A stretch of DNA of 64,000 nt from Berghia stephanieae (GCA_034508935.3 CM067452.1:16004766-16068765); one strand, 5' to 3'; numbered from the stretch's first letter, positions 43,494 through 59,100 are shown. The notes: generated from the sequence alone by a model not told the origin. Numbers and translations: made by a program.

Positions 43494-46400
43494 GTAAGAG
43501 ATATACATTTGTTTTGGTAAATTGTCTATCAATAATATCCAGCTGAAAATTCATTATAGTTCTTCCGTACTTCGATTTTTTTTTGTGGGAGTCGACCAAT
43601 TATCAAAGATTTCTTAGTCATTGACATTGTCATCATCCGCTGACTCCTTCCCTCTAACTCTAACGTAGATGAAAGTTAGAATTTAACTGTCTGACCGTTT
43701 TGAATAAAAATAAAAAGGGATAATATGTATCCACCTACTAGAGTATTTTTTAGATTAGTAAACTTTAGCATTGAACCTGAACTACAGTCGGAGTCTGATG
43801 ACTGATGAGATGAGGTGATGAGGCTGAGGCGAGGAGAGTAGGGTAGATAGTCAGAGTCAGGGTAGGCCAAAGACGGCACTGTTCGGGGGTTGATGTCCCT
43901 GACGAGCGGGCGACCATCTTTTTCTGCATTAGAGATTCTCCATATATGTTTGATTGGGTGAACCAATTATGTACTACTTTTTTCTTCGCATTTATTATTT
44001 GTTTATTTTTTGTTTTGTTTTAGTTTTAGTTAGCACTTGTTTATTGTTTAGCAATGACTATGAAAAATGTTTTTTTTTTCTCTTTTTCAAGGAAATTTTT
44101 GTCTGAAATCAAAGCCCTATCTCCACTGAGTAAAAATGTCTTTGAATTTTGAATATCCATTCATAAATAAACAAGTTATGCAGTTTCAAAGGTGTCATTT
44201 ATTTGGATGACCCGCAAAGAGGAAAAAAACGCGAAAATATGGGACGTTTTTTCGGCATTTTTTTTCGACTTATGGCTGTATCTCGCTTAATACGTGGATT
44301 AAGACTAAGAGATTGAAACTTGGCAATTTTATTGCAAATTTGATAGAGAATATGATTAAAACATAAGAATTCTAACTTATATAATTTTAGAGCTGGATGG
44401 TATAACACACACACATACAGAGAGAGAGAGAGAGAAATGAGTATAACACACACACACACACACACAGATAGAGAGTAATATATAAAGAAATGAGTATATA
44501 ATAACATACACAGTAAGAGAGGCAGAGAGAAATGAGAATAACACACGCACACAGATAGAGAGAAATATATAAAGAAATGAGTAATTAACACACACACACA
44601 CACAGAAAGAGGGGGGGGGGGGAAGAGATTGTGTACATAAACGAAAGAAATATAGTACTGTCTCTAATGAAGAGTTATTAACAAAGGCTTGAGTTATCCC
44701 CCTTGGAACCAAGCGAATGCAAATTATGGCAACTGAAACATTCAAAATTCTTTATCCCCAAAATGTCTAGAAAATTTTGTAACTTTCAAAGAAAGAAAGC
44801 ATGATTTTAGACACACCAATACTGTTACCGTTAATGTTCCTAACATCAAAGCAACACATTTCGCTGCAGTTTCGTGGAATAATCTGCCAGAGCACATGGG
44901 AACGGAGACAGATTTGAATAGGTTTGAGAGACTCTTATGACTAAGGTGGCAGCTTCTCAGACTGGTTCAGATCTATTTTTTCTGTTCCCATAAGTATATT
45001 AGATATTCATAGTTAATGAGACCTGTCAATTTTTATGTTTAATGTATAGTATTTAATTTATGTGCCAAGTATTTTTTTTTTAATTCTTACGTCAGTGAAA
45101 AGCCTTAAATGGCTTACTGATTTAAAATCAGATTTTATTAAGAAAATATACATCATTATTTTTTCAAATTATTACTTTTATATTTTGTTGTCATTGTTAC
45201 TTTACTAGTTATGTATAAAAGATGTATTCATAATTTGTATTTTTACTGACAATGATTAATGGATTTATTCATTCAAGACTTTTATTTTTTTTTTTTTTCT
45301 TCACTTCATCTCCTCCTATTTCTTATTTGTTGAAGTGATAAAAGACACTCATTTATTAACACCATCAAGTTTATTCACTTATTCAACGTCAAACACATTC
45401 TCCCACATGCATAATGATTCACATAAAGACAATGTTATCATACTACAGGTATTTTTTGCATATTTATAAGCTTTCCAAGTTGGCTGCCAAAGTCATGTGA
45501 CCTAATTTGCATAGTTATGTCATTATGTTGCTTTATCATATCTTTAGATATCTGCAAAGTTTCATTGAGTTTCACTGTTTTTTTCTTCTTTTTATGAATT
45601 TTTTTACAAAATCAACCCGTTTTTATTGAAATCCCCCCAAATCCCTAGCACTGGGAATTACATAAGGTGAAAATAGCTCAGCACTTTCAGGGTTAACGAA
45701 TTTTCGACCTGTGTCGAATTTGAATTTCATTTCAAAATAAAGTGAAAATTTTGTAATTCTGATTTTGTTTTACAGAAAAGGCAACAAATGAAATGAACAC
45801 AACCGAGGATTGGAGCCTTCTTCTTGACATCTGTGATAAAGTAGGAAGAGAAACAAATGGGTAAGCAAGCAGTTGTCATTTTTGTTTGCTGTGTATGTAT
45901 TATAGTCAACTCTAGCAGTCATCAGATACCTTGGAGTCTAAAATGTACTATATAGGTTTGTCTAAAAAAAAAAAGTACATTTTTAATTAAGATTATTTGT
46001 ATTTTTTAAATTAGTAAATTCCCCTTCATAATGCAGGGAAATCTTGTGATATTATAGTAATTGAAATTTTATATAGAAGAGACTTTGAACCCAGGGTTCT
46101 CTGTTGCAGTATCACCCTAGTTCTCTCTGTCTAAGTGATGTATTTTTTTGGGGTTTTTGTTTTTCTTTCTGAAAAAGTTGGTCATTGTGCAACACTTGCA
46201 CTTACAAAAAAAAAATGAGTCTTTAAACTTTAATTTTTTCATTAGCTTCGTATTTCTGATTTGTAATTTGACGAAACTTTGATATTATTGCAATTACCTT
46301 CTTGGCGATGATTCATAGTCGTAAATTTGTCATTTTATTAATCTATATAAATGACATTTGGTTCTGGTACTAATTTAATGAAACTTCTCCACAGACCCCG

Positions 46401-49400
46401 TGACTGTTTGAAATCCATAGTCAAAAGACTTAACCACAAAGTTCCATTTGTGTCCATGCAGGCTTTGACTGTGAGTATTAATTATAATTATTATGATAAT
46501 TGATCTTTATTGTCCATAAATACGGCAATATGTTATTTAGTTCCTCTTGTTATAACGTTATATGATAACTATAAGATTCAAAAGATTTTTCACCTCTACC
46601 TACTGGGTGGGGTTCCCTACCTCCCATAGTGGGCTGGAAGGTACTTGCTGTCTTCTATACTCCTAAACCTGTTTAACCAATTGCTTTCTGTCTTTGTCTT
46701 AGAATGAGATACTTAATTTTGTCCTGACTCTGACCAGAGACCTTGTCTGGAGGAAAACACTCGAATATATAGCTATAGTTTTGGGAGATTATATTATTTT
46801 TCCTTGTAAATCATCTCTCTGTTATGTACTGTTATTTTTTATTTTTAACATATGATTTGTAAACATTTGAGTGTGTTCCTTTAGTGGGTTCTTGTGCTGG
46901 TTTTTGGGTGTGGCTTTTAGGTGATCTCAAACTAAGAACACTGATGGTGTGTCTTGGAATCTGCATCTGTTCCCAATTTGAACCTTTCCCCTTTTTCTTA
47001 CTTTTTCCTCAAATTTTAAAATCTTGAACTGACCAGCGAGGCAAAAATAGGCAAGCCTCCAATATAAAATGCACTGGGTATTTGGTCGCTTTCGTCATTA
47101 ATTACTATTTTTTTTTTTTTTCTCATTCATTCTTAGCTACTTAATGCTTGTGTTAACAACTGTGGCCGCCAGTTCCATTTAGAAATTTGCTCCAGAGATT
47201 TTATTTCGGAGTGTCGCACCCTTATATCACAGAAGGTAAGTGGTATTTTTAAAACTTTTTCTTCTCTTTTTATACTACAATGATAATATTGATAGTGGAA
47301 TAATTTTTTATCATGGCATCTTCCATTAGAATATATTAATGAATAAGGACAGTGCATTTTTCATTTCATTTTATATGCCCTTTGAGTTACATGAATGACA
47401 ACTAGGAGGTGCCCTCTGCAGTGATGATACTTTTCCGCGGATCCGCGGTTTTCTTTCCTTTCCTCGGTTTTCCTCCTCAGATCCTCGATCCGCGGATATT
47501 TCCTTCATTTCCTCCTTTTACTTTTTTTTTAATATTTAGACCTGCATGTGTGCCGACAATCTCGGTAGTTGCGATCTCCCGGATCACTTATTTTTATTTT
47601 ATTGCTAAAGTAATCTGATTGCGAGTGACGTCAATTGTCGGAGTGTCGGCACTTTCAAGCCCTCGTTACGCTCGTTCGGCAATTATCGGGAAACTCCGCT
47701 AGTCTTCGATTCGACCGCAACTCTTCATTGTCTGAAAAACGAGTAGTGTATCGATATAATCGAGCATGCGCAGTTCGTTAACTTTCGTTTTCATCTTTTC
47801 GGTATTCCATTCAAGTAACTTTTGTTTGTTCAATTGAACGTTGCTACATTTCAATTTTATTCGCTCTATCAATAAACTTTCGGGATTTGTCGTTGTATAT
47901 TTTGATCTATTACTCTTTTACATTATTTTTTGTTATCATGCCTGAACAATTCTTTGACCGTTCGTCGGATCTGAAGTCAGTTGAGAATGGTGTTCGAAAT
48001 CTATTCAAATGGAATTGGCGATGATTTTCTTTTGGCGTACGTGAGAAAGCCAGCCCAGCCAGGTGCTGCATTTTTTTTTTTTTTTTGCCAGTGGATTAAA
48101 GTCTAATGATTGGGATGGTTATTGCTCTTTAGAGTTAGAGATAAGATCAATTATTCCAGGTTAAAAACTACTGTGGGGGTCCGATTACGGTGGCAAAGGA
48201 AAATCATTCATAAAGAGGCATTCTCACAGACAGTCAAAGTGAGTAACACAAGAGAGAAAAAAGAAAAACACCTCAGTCGTTGACGGCTGTTTTCACTGCT
48301 GAGACAGAGACTCGTCCTCTCTCCAAGCTTCACAAGATTTCTTAACTCACTCAATCCTCGCCCTAGCCCAGTCTGTAGGTAGACAGGTGCCGATTAGCCA
48401 TTGGACAAGTGAAGCGCAACTTTATTTGTATAACACATTTTCATATAATTATAATCACTGTTGCATTATTTTTCACAGTATATGAACGGCTCTGGTATCA
48501 TTTTAAAGGGCAGAGATCAAGATTTCTTTTGATGTGATAGTGATAGAAATCAATGTTGACATATTGTATCAAAAATTATAATTTGATAAAAATAACATCA
48601 TTTTAAAACTTTTGAAATCTTTTTCAAAATTGAGATAGCAAAAAAAATAAAAGAGAAGGCATCTAGATAAATCATTTGTCTGTGTCTATATCAAATTTCA
48701 TAAAGATTGAAGGCAGTGCAGTATGTTTAATGTTGACCACAAGTGACCAACCCTCTTTTCTCTATGCTAAGATCCCGTTTTAATCAGTAGTCACCTTATC
48801 GAGAGGCTTCCCAGTGGGGGAATTCTCAATCAATTTTGAGCTTTTTGTAAGACTAAATTTAGAGTAGTAAAATCATCATAACTTTGGAACCGTTTATCCT
48901 AGATCCAAAAGTAAGGTATCTTATTAAATGTTTTTTAAAGGCCTATCTGTCTATGTAAAAAATAATTATTAATTTTTATTTTTGAAAAAATATCAAACTA
49001 CCACTCTACCTCCATGCTGTCCCTTGTCCCTATAAATGTTTGGTACTTTTTAACATTTTAATATAAATATATTCGGTAGGACAATCCAAAAGAAAATGTA
49101 TATGACTAAGTACTGAGTTACAAAATAAAAGATCCGGTAATGCGATATGTGTGAAAAAGTTCAGACAATTTGGTCAGGACTCGCATGCAGGTCTATTAAT
49201 ATAATAAATCTTTAAAAAATACCTCCTTTTTAAAAAAAAAATATATATATATATAAAAATTTCCTCCTTTTACTGGACTCCGGGCGTTTTAAAATTGTAC
49301 TCAAAAGAAGTCATTCTGCCTACTTTCCTGTGGTGCAAGAATGTTCTTGGTGAGTTTTCCGTTTTTCCGAGACTTTTCCTCCTTTTTGACTTTTTGTGAG

Positions 49401-52400
49401 TATCATCACTGCCTCTGGTGTTAATGGGTTTGTTACTCTTAATCTTGTCGTAATTTAATGTTCTATTAATAGAGAATTGTTTATATACAGTCGTTTGGTC
49501 AGAAGAAATTTGCCTTGATAACATGTTTCTTTTAAAAAAAATTTTTAAGTAACTGGTCGTAGAAAGGGAAAATAGAGAGAGAGAGAAAATTTATAATTGA
49601 ATTGTACCTATCATGAAGCTAATTATGTATCTATATATTTCTGGGAATAAAATGTTACCCCTGTCGACAACATTTTTATTAAAAAATCTATCAACTTACA
49701 TATACTTAGCTTCTTAGTTAATTTGTATTGTAAGGTTATCTCTCCATTGGGTCAGTACTGAATTGAATCATCCCTAACACTGATCATCTCCGTATGCACA
49801 AACCTCTGTTCACCACTAACACAGGTATTATTGGTGTGAACGTGTCTTTTGAGATAATCTACCAGCAATTTGATCAAAAAGTCACCTGGTGCTTGCTCAA
49901 TTTGCGGTGCTGCACTGTGTCTGATACCTGGGTTATTCCAGTCTTCCTTTGGAATAATAGACACAAGAGAAAAATATCCCCTATGGGATGAATTAAAGGA
50001 ATTTTAAAATTTATTTATTTATTTTAAAAAATTTAAATTTGAAATGTACCAATAGTCTCTAGGTCGAACAGAACAGACAACACTGAGTAGATTACCAGGG
50101 TTTAATGAGTTAAAAGATATTACCTCTTGACTGGCAGTTTTTCCATTTTGTAAAATTCCACTCATAAATCACCAGCCAAAGCTGACACATGACAAATGGC
50201 ATTCTAGAATATCATTTACAAAGTCATGAACAAAAATGAATATATAACAGTTTTGATAAGGAACAGAATACCAAACACGGAACATTTCGGGCTCAAAAGC
50301 CTTCTTCAGCCAATAACTACAAATTTACTAAAAACATTTTACAGTTCACAGCTTCTAGCAGCTTAATTCTCTTGAGTTCATATGCATGGAAAACCGAACA
50401 AATTTGTTAGATTAGATTTTCAATGAGGGTGAACTCGAGAGAGCTAATATCAATATCATATACAATGTTTGGGTTTATTGATTTTTTGTTTTTTTTTCCC
50501 CCTTCTTCAGGCCCACCCTAAAGTTGCTCAAAAGCTCCGACTGATGATCAAGGCCTGGGCAGAAATGTCGGAATTTAAAGATGATGCCACGTTAAAGTGA
50601 GTTCATGTTGGTAAATGTTTTGCATCCGCACACTAGTGCTTAAGGTTTTAAAACTTATATTCATTACATTATATTCATTCATTTTCAGTGTTCAGTTTCT
50701 TGAGACAAGTGTTTGTCATGGAATCAATTCCTAACCATGAGGAATGTCGTATTTTTATTCAGAGATAATAGTTTTTTGGGTTTTTAAAAATTTGTATATC
50801 ACATCGTGTTTGTTTTAAATTATACTTACTTACTTATCCGATCCAGCGACCAGTTGAGCTCTAGAACTTGTCTTGTGCCATGATGTAGAAGTTAGGCATC
50901 TTTTGTAGTTGTTCCAGGTGATTATACATTATACAATGTGTTACTGATGCTTGGATTTGGTGGGAGGAATGTACATCTCAGATCTTCAAGAGGTTGAAAT
51001 TCAAGCAAGTGGTGTGTTACTGTTTCATTGGGGTGTTGACATAAGGGCCAGGAAGGGGGCGTGTCTTTTGTAATTTTGCTTAAATGGCTGTTGAGCGGTA
51101 CGTGTTGTGTTCTTAGTTGAAAGATGATGCTTTGCTGGTGTCTTTTGAGCTTATTTAGGCTTATATATAAATACCTGATTACTTTTGAGTGTATCTGACT
51201 GTCGATTTAGAGTTTTACTTGGTAGTCTCTGATTTGGCAAGGAAATTGTTTATTTTTGGATTTACCTTTGTTTCATGGCCATTTATTTTCTTCGTTTTCC
51301 TATGCAGTAGATACCGTCGCCTTGGCATTTCATGAAGGAAATTAGATAGTCCATCAAACAAATGTCTGGTGTCAACAGTTATCACCCAGTTTTTCCAATA
51401 TGAGCACATTAGGGGTTAATAATCATGCCCAAGGAAAACAAACCAAAATTCCTGAAGTGGGGCACGGACCTGGGATCTTCCAAGTCACAATGCGATCTTT
51501 TAACCATTCGGCCACTCTGTCGTAAAATGAGTACCTGGCTGATAACAGTGTTGTCTTTGTCAAAAAGAAATTATATATTAAATGCTAGGGTCTTACAGTA
51601 AGATGTATGTATCATTGTTCTTGTTTAGTGTTTGTTGTTAGCTTGGGACTTGATAAAATAGGGAGCAGGCACTGGTGTAAGATAACAATCTAAAAATCGT
51701 GTTTGAAGAAGTGCTAGTGGGCTTGGAAACCACTTTGAACACATTATGTGGATAATTGTGTGGTATAAAAGGTGAAGGCTTTGTACAGTGTTACCTGTTG
51801 TGGGTCTAGATATTATGTCTCTTACAATTTGATGGTTTCAAGATTTGTGTATAGATATATTTATATGCATTAAAAGTGTGTTTTTTGTTTGTTTTTATTT
51901 CAGTCTCATTCCATCATTTTACGACAGCTTGAAAAAAGATGGCTACGATTTTTCAGACACTGATGCTGTAAGTTGATAATTATTTTTTTTTTATGGTTCT
52001 TATTAAGGACAACTGGCGCTTATTTCCTTGCCTCACTATCTGATCTAATACTTGTCCGATCTGTACTTTGCTTAAAGCGGCCATGGTAGATTTTATTTTT
52101 CACTTTTGTTTTGTTTGGTTTTGTTTTCTTTTTTGTCTACTGTATTTGTTATTATTTTGTTTTTCAGAAACCCAAGTCATCGACTGGGCAAACTCAAGTA
52201 AAGAAGGAAGAAGATGACATTGCAAAAGGTGATTTAATTATTTGTTGTAGTTGATGGATTTTTGTTCTGTTTTTGTTTGTGTTGTTGCTCGTTTTTTAGA
52301 ATTGTGAAAAAAAAAAAAAAAACTTTTCTTTTTCTTAGTCTGTTTTCTGTTAAGTGGTTGATTGGTATTGGAAGGATCAAGGCTTAGGTGATCTTCATGT

Positions 52401-53049
52401 TTATTCTGACTTTAATTCAGACATTCAAAACTGAGTAGGTGGCATTTATGGTTAGCGAAGACTTGTCAGAGTGAGATGTTTCCCAACAGGGCCATTTTGA
52501 TTCCCTGTTGATTTATTCACAGGGGTCGGGGGGGGGGGGCAGTGGGGTTCAGCGGTACGGTCTTTGCTTCGTATCCGAAAGGTACCGTGTTCGATCACCC
52601 GCTGTGTGGCCTTGAGCAAGTCATTTTGCCCTAGCTCAATTTGCAGCTCTGCACTGCGGCTGATGCCTGGGTTATTACAGTTTTCCTTTGGAATAGGCTC
52701 TAGAGGCAAATTTCCCCTATGGGATGAATAAAGGGAAGTTAAGAAAAAAATAATAATAATAATCAGGTAGAAGGGTTTATGTATATTGTCTGATTTTAAA
52801 AGTTTGTTGGAAGAACCTTTATATTAAGTGTATTAATCTTTTGAACCCCTCAGCCATAGCTCTATCTCTCCAAGAATCCGATGGCAAAGCCAAGTCTGGT
52901 GCTACGAGTGGTAGTAGTGGTGGGGGTAGTGGTGGCAGTTTGTATCCACAATACAGTGGGTCCTCATCTTCTCCAGCGTCCTATCCTACATCGCATGCCT
53001 CCAGCAGACCAGTTCAGAAGGAGATACGAAAGGTACTTTCCCTTCTCTA

Positions 53050-53083
<34 letters not shown>

Positions 53084-53128
53084 ATCTCTATATGTCTCTG
53101 TCTCTCTCTATCTCTATCTGTCTCTATG

Positions 53129-53186
<58 letters not shown>

Positions 53187-56100
53187 TAATCAAGCACATT
53201 TGGATGGACATTATTGATAAACTTAATTTTGAATGAATTTATAACTGTGGATGATGTGGCCTGATTTTACATTTAGATTTTATGTAAGTGATTACTCTCA
53301 AAATCTCTTGATGAACCGTGATACAATATTGAGTAAGCCTTCTTTTGATGTAATTTTTCTTAATTTTTGTTCTTTTTAATGGTTCTGAAATATCAGTAAT
53401 GAATGGAGCCATGAAAGAACGGATGAATGAATATATATATTATGAATATATATATATATGATATGAAGCATAATTAATTTTAACATTTAAATTTCGAGTC
53501 ACGTGATCATCTTCATAGCCATCTCTCTCTCTCTCTCCAACAGGTTCGGGCTTTATATGACTTTGAGGCTGCTGAGGATAATGAACTTACATTTCTGGCA
53601 GGAGAGCTTATATGTGTCTTGGATGACAGGTACTTTGGAGTAGTTATCTTTTTTTTTCCTTTTAACTAGAAGTTTTCAATACAGATCTCCATTGGATCTA
53701 AAAATGTGGTCTGTTGAAGGATTTATGTAACGTATTCCTGTAACTGATGATTCATTAAAGACATTTTTTTCTTCTTATTATTCTATGGTTTTAGTATGTA
53801 AGCGCATAGTGTTTTATATTTGGAGTTAGAGCAAAGCTGTTATTCTTCTTCTTCTTCTTCTTCTTTCTTCTTCTTCTTCTTCTCTTCTTTCTTCTTTCTT
53901 TTCTTCATCTTTTTTCTCTTTTTTCTTCTTTATTATTATTATTATTATTATTCATTTATTTATTTACTTTTTATTTTGTCTAATGAAATGTTTTGTGGAA
54001 TTTTGTATACCGTGGCTTTTTAAAAATGGATCCATCTAATGACACAAATGAATATGTGCATGTCCAATTGATTTCACCTGGAATATATACATGTGAGAAA
54101 AGGAATTAAGTAAATTGAAATTTTTGTTATCTATTTATCCCTTGTTCTGGTTTCTGTTTTACTTTTTTCTTTTTCTTTTTTTTTTTTAAACTTTTTAATA
54201 GCGTTATTTCGTCTTTCTTTCATTTGTTTAAAGTTTATTTATTTATTTAAAAAAAATGTTTATAAAATGTTGTTTTTATTTTTATCCCAGGGATTTTTCA
54301 AAAGAATGAAATCAATGCATTTTGTTTATTTTGTATATATGTGTTTTACTTTCTATACAACTTTTCTGGTACTCAAATGATTATTCCTGAATAAAATGTT
54401 ATTATAAAGAAATAGAAATTAAGGGAAGAAAAAAATTGATTCTTTTTCATGCCGTTATTCTATTCCTTTTGACAGTGATCCGAATTGGTGGAAAGGCTCC
54501 AATCACAGAGGGGAGGGTTTGTTTCCTGCCAATTTCGTCACAGCAGACTTGACAGCTGAGCCAGAACCAGAGGGTGAGTCGTTGCTATTTGGTCTTTGAA
54601 GTAGAATAAGAACTGGAAGTTTGGGATTTCTTCTTGGTTAGAATGAGTTTGAAAAGACGCAAACCTAAGTACAAGTATATAGGGGGTTAGTCGTCAATAG
54701 TACTTCACTTCGAAAATTTTTAGAAATAAGGATTTTTTGACTCCAGATACAGAACAGCATTCTCCTCTTTGACTCAATAAATCTTGTTGAAAAGTTAAGT
54801 TTTGATTCCTTAGAACCTATATTCGGAACATTGGAGCATTTTTTTTATGGAGATAAAGAGATTTATATATTTTTATGAAAAAGAATCAATTTTTTTCTTC
54901 ACTAAATTTCTATTTCTTTATAATGAAATTTTATTCATTTTTTTTTATCATACTGAGGGCAAATTATTTATTTGTAAAGCTATTTAAAGTGACTTTTTCT
55001 TTTCCCCTTGGAATCTACGAATTTTTGAAGTTCCAAGTAGGCAGCTCTGTTAAAAGATTTACTATGCATCTGCACTAGATGGGCATCATTCTAGGAAGAG
55101 AGCATTCAAATGCTCAAAGTAATGAAATATTTAATACTTTCCTAATAGGCGTCGTGTCACGTCCTACATGTTACACTTGCTGTTGGTCAGGGACCCCTTT
55201 TAAAGGGCTTTGAGCATGTTTAGTGGATATTGCGCTATATAAAAGCTCAATTTTTAAAATTTGTTAAAAAAAGAAAGATTGATAATAGTTGACTTGTATT
55301 TAGATTTGATTTATTTTATTTTTCCTGATTTGTTTCCAATTGTAGTGAAGACGGAGAAAAAATCAGTCCAGTTCAGTGAAGAGGTGGAGGTTAAGACATT
55401 GGAGTTCATGCCAGGAGAGGCCGAGATTGATGAGGTGAGCAGAGTTCAATTTCTTTGCGAGTTATTTAAAAAAAAAAAAGATTAATAACAATGTGAAATT
55501 GAATGTAAGCTTCAATTTAATATACGAAAACAGATGAAATGGACGTTTCGGGTTTCTCCCTTTATCAATAAAACAGGATGAATGAAACACTGCAGACGAA
55601 TGAGATAATGTGGTAGTGACGTTGTTGAGATTAATTTATTATATCTATGTATTTGATATAATTTTATGCATCTCAAAAATACTTTGTTTTAAATGTTATT
55701 TAACTTGATTAATTCTGTCATTTATATTAATTTATGGTAATTGGCTTATTCCTCATTAGATCTTTGTGGAATGTTGGGGGTGGGGGGGGGGGTGGTCGAG
55801 TTGTTAAGGCATTGCAATCTGACCCAAAAGGTCCTGAGTTTGAGCCCCGCTAGAGTTACTTAAATTTATTTATTTATTTATTTTCATAGATTAACTCTTC
55901 ATTTGCTTATTTTTGGACAATGTGGGTGATTCCTGTTGAGATCAAACATTTGTTTGATGGACACGATTTAATTTCTTTCATGGGATTTCTAGACGACGAC
56001 ATTGCACAGAAGGGTATAATTAAGATTTCGAAATGCAGAGTGTTAAAAAAAAGTCTTTTTTACATAACAGTATTATAATTGGTATTATATTTGTATGAAA

Positions 56101-59100
56101 CAATGTCATGAATTTTGTTGTGTTTCTTCTTTGCTTTGTGACCAACCAGAACAAGATTGACAATGTGCTTGCCATGATTCAGAATGCAGACCCCACTGGA
56201 GAGACGAGACCTGACTCAGCTGAAATGTTGGGCTTGGAAGGTGAGAGTGAATACAAAGCTTCTAGAAGCTTTTTAAAAAAATTTTTTAACCCAGGCCAGC
56301 TTATCTCATGACCCTTTTAATTAGTAATCAATTGTATTAGATTTAATTCCAATATGTTAGATGTTGTTGGGACGGTGGGGCGACTTCTGTCGTACCATGC
56401 CACCACAGCATTCTGTTATTCTGGTTATTTATAAATTTATTTGTTATTTTGGGAGTTTTTGTTTAATTGTATTAGTAGTTTATACGCACAAATTTCAACT
56501 TCACTAAGCTGATATATTGAATTGATTGTTCATTTGTGTACTATATTGTTGTTGTTTTTTTGGGGGTTTTTTTTTAGGGCAGTACCCGCCAAGCCAGGGG
56601 GCCATTGCTATTTGTTTGTCTTTCCAAATTTTTATTATTTTTATTTTTATTTTTTTAAATTTATAGTTCCGATTCCAATTTCATCAAGGTCATCTATTAA
56701 GTGTTCGTTTTTATCCTTTTATTTTTCTTTTCTAGGCCAGTGTCAAGCCATGGGGCCAATGATTGATGCTGAATTGGAGAAAATTGACAAGTAAGGAGAG
56801 TGTTTTTGTGGGCTGTGTGTGTGAGGTTTTATGATTGCCTGTACTTTTGTTTACTTGTCGATTTTAAGGATGGCTATCCCATAATGTTTTGGGACTCTTA
56901 TCATTTACTTTCCCCTTACAATAGAAAAAGTTCTACCAACTGGCTGGGGTTCCTGACCTCCCATAGTGGGCAGGGAGGTATTTACTGTGTCTTCTATCCC
57001 CTTATATCTGTTTTCCAACATGCTTTCTGTCTTTTCCTGGGATAAGATTACTTGGATTTGTCCTGGTCCTGGCCGGATACCCTAGCTGTGAGGGAACAGT
57101 CAAGTGTATAGTTAGTTTTGGGAGATGTTATTTTTAAATTGTAAATTATCTGTCTGTTATGTACTGTCGTTTTTTATTTTTAACATTTGAGTGTATTTCT
57201 CTTTGTGGAATCTTGTGCCGGTGTCTGGGTGAGACTTTTAGGTGATCTCAAACTGAGTACACTGATAGTGTGCTCTTGGAATCTACATCTGCTTCCTATC
57301 TGAACCATTCCCTTTGTCTTACTTTTTCAAACAAGTCCTTTTAATTGTACATCTAGAACGTTTTTACTTTCCAATTTTCTTGCGTTTTACTGGCGCTGAT
57401 ATAACCTAAATGTGTTGCAAGCACCATAAAACCCTTAAAAACAAAAACAAACATTCATGAATAGATAATAACAAAACAAATTATCATGAAGATGATGGCA
57501 GTGGTGATGATGATCACGACTACTACGGGGACAATGACAATGGTGATAATGATGATGATGGTGATAGCTATAAACATAGCTCCCTTAAAAATTGCTTTCC
57601 AATCCTCAGTCAGAAGTCAATTGTGATGTCTGAATGAAGTGGATTTTATTATCACTTAGAATTGATATTTGGGGTTTATGCTTTTTATAACACTATATTT
57701 GTATAATAATGAACGAAACAAAATCTTATCCAATTTTCTTACTTTTTGACCACAAATTCAATTTTACTCGAGCATTTATATAGCGCAACATTCACTGAAT
57801 GTGCTCAAAGCGCTTTACAAGGGGTCCCCAACTAACAGCAACATTTAACATGTGTAGGACGAGACATGGTGCCTGTTAGGCAATATTACAATATTTTCAG
57901 CACTAAACACTAACAGATGCTCATTTTACACCTGAGTACGATGAGAGAATGTGAGTAAAGAGCCTTTTCCAAGGATTCAACTATCAGAGGGGGATTCAAA
58001 CCCTGGACCTCCCGATCCGAAGGCTAGTGTCATACCACTATGTCACATAGCAGCAATTCAACCTTAATAGATATCCTCCATGATGTGGTTTTGAGATGGA
58101 GGTCACAATTTTGTTAAGATGATTTGGGTGTCACTATATTAACTCTCTCTTTATCGACCATTTTCAGAATTTTCCCCAAACTTCACACACACCCACCCAA
58201 CACAAAAAACAGACAATTCTTACTCAAACAGAAAAGCAACAAGCACATTCTATACATAATATTGTTCGACGATATGAGTTCTATTACAGAATGTCAAGTT
58301 TTTATAGCTATGGCAAAAAGAAATGAAATCTGGATGAGAAAAGTGAGGTTGCATCGTAACAAATGTGACGATTTTCCAATAGGTGGTAAGGAGAGGGTTA
58401 ATGTCTGTTTGAATGTTATATTGTAGGAAACACGCAACATTGGTAGAGCTCAACAAGAAGGTCATGGACGCCCTGCAAATGTACCATACTTTAATGAAAG
58501 AGACCCCGGCATATGGATACGGGGTAGGAGCCCTCAAACAACAACAAATGGGTCCACCGCCGCCCCAGGCAGTCAACCCACAAATGTACCTACCACAAAT
58601 GGCACCTCCACCTGGTGGGATAGGACAGGGACCACAGCAGGTCAGTGTTGACATGGGCTTTCCTTTGTTTCCTTTTTTGTTTGATTGTATGTATACGTCA
58701 TGGCACAAGACCGAAGGGCTAGAGCTCAGGTGGTCACTGGTTCGGATAAGTAAGTAAGTGAGTTTGTATGTATGTATTTTAATACAACATAATTTTATGC
58801 TTAGATTTTACCTCTTGGAATTTTCACTTTTTTCGCAGGAAGATGTTGTTATGAAACCTGTGACTGGTGTTTTATAGTATCTGCCGTAAAACAGTTTTGA
58901 CATTTTGTTCTTGACTTGATGGTTGTGTTAAGAGAGAGGGGGGTGGGGGGGGGGGGGGGGGGTGATGAAGAGTTAAACCCTTTCATCTTCACATAGACAG
59001 GACTAGCCATTTTGTTTGTATTACAATCCTGCCAGTTATCCTGATTTTCTGATTTTTTTTTCCCAGGAAATTCATGATCTGGTTGCCCTATTCCCTAACT

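Noticed and set aside
43251-43532. 93-residue minus-strand open frame near the STAM start
   Set aside because: It runs through the hAT element end and antisense of STAM exon 1; no family resemblance.
48343-50113. TTAACTCACTCAATCCT and a TTTAATGAGTTAA-like end as one piggyBac element
   Set aside because: The interval would cross the right end of the 47419-49411 element, and the right end matches poorly.
58124-58426. 100-residue open frame before STAM exon 14
   Set aside because: It lies in the piggyBac-type MITE.
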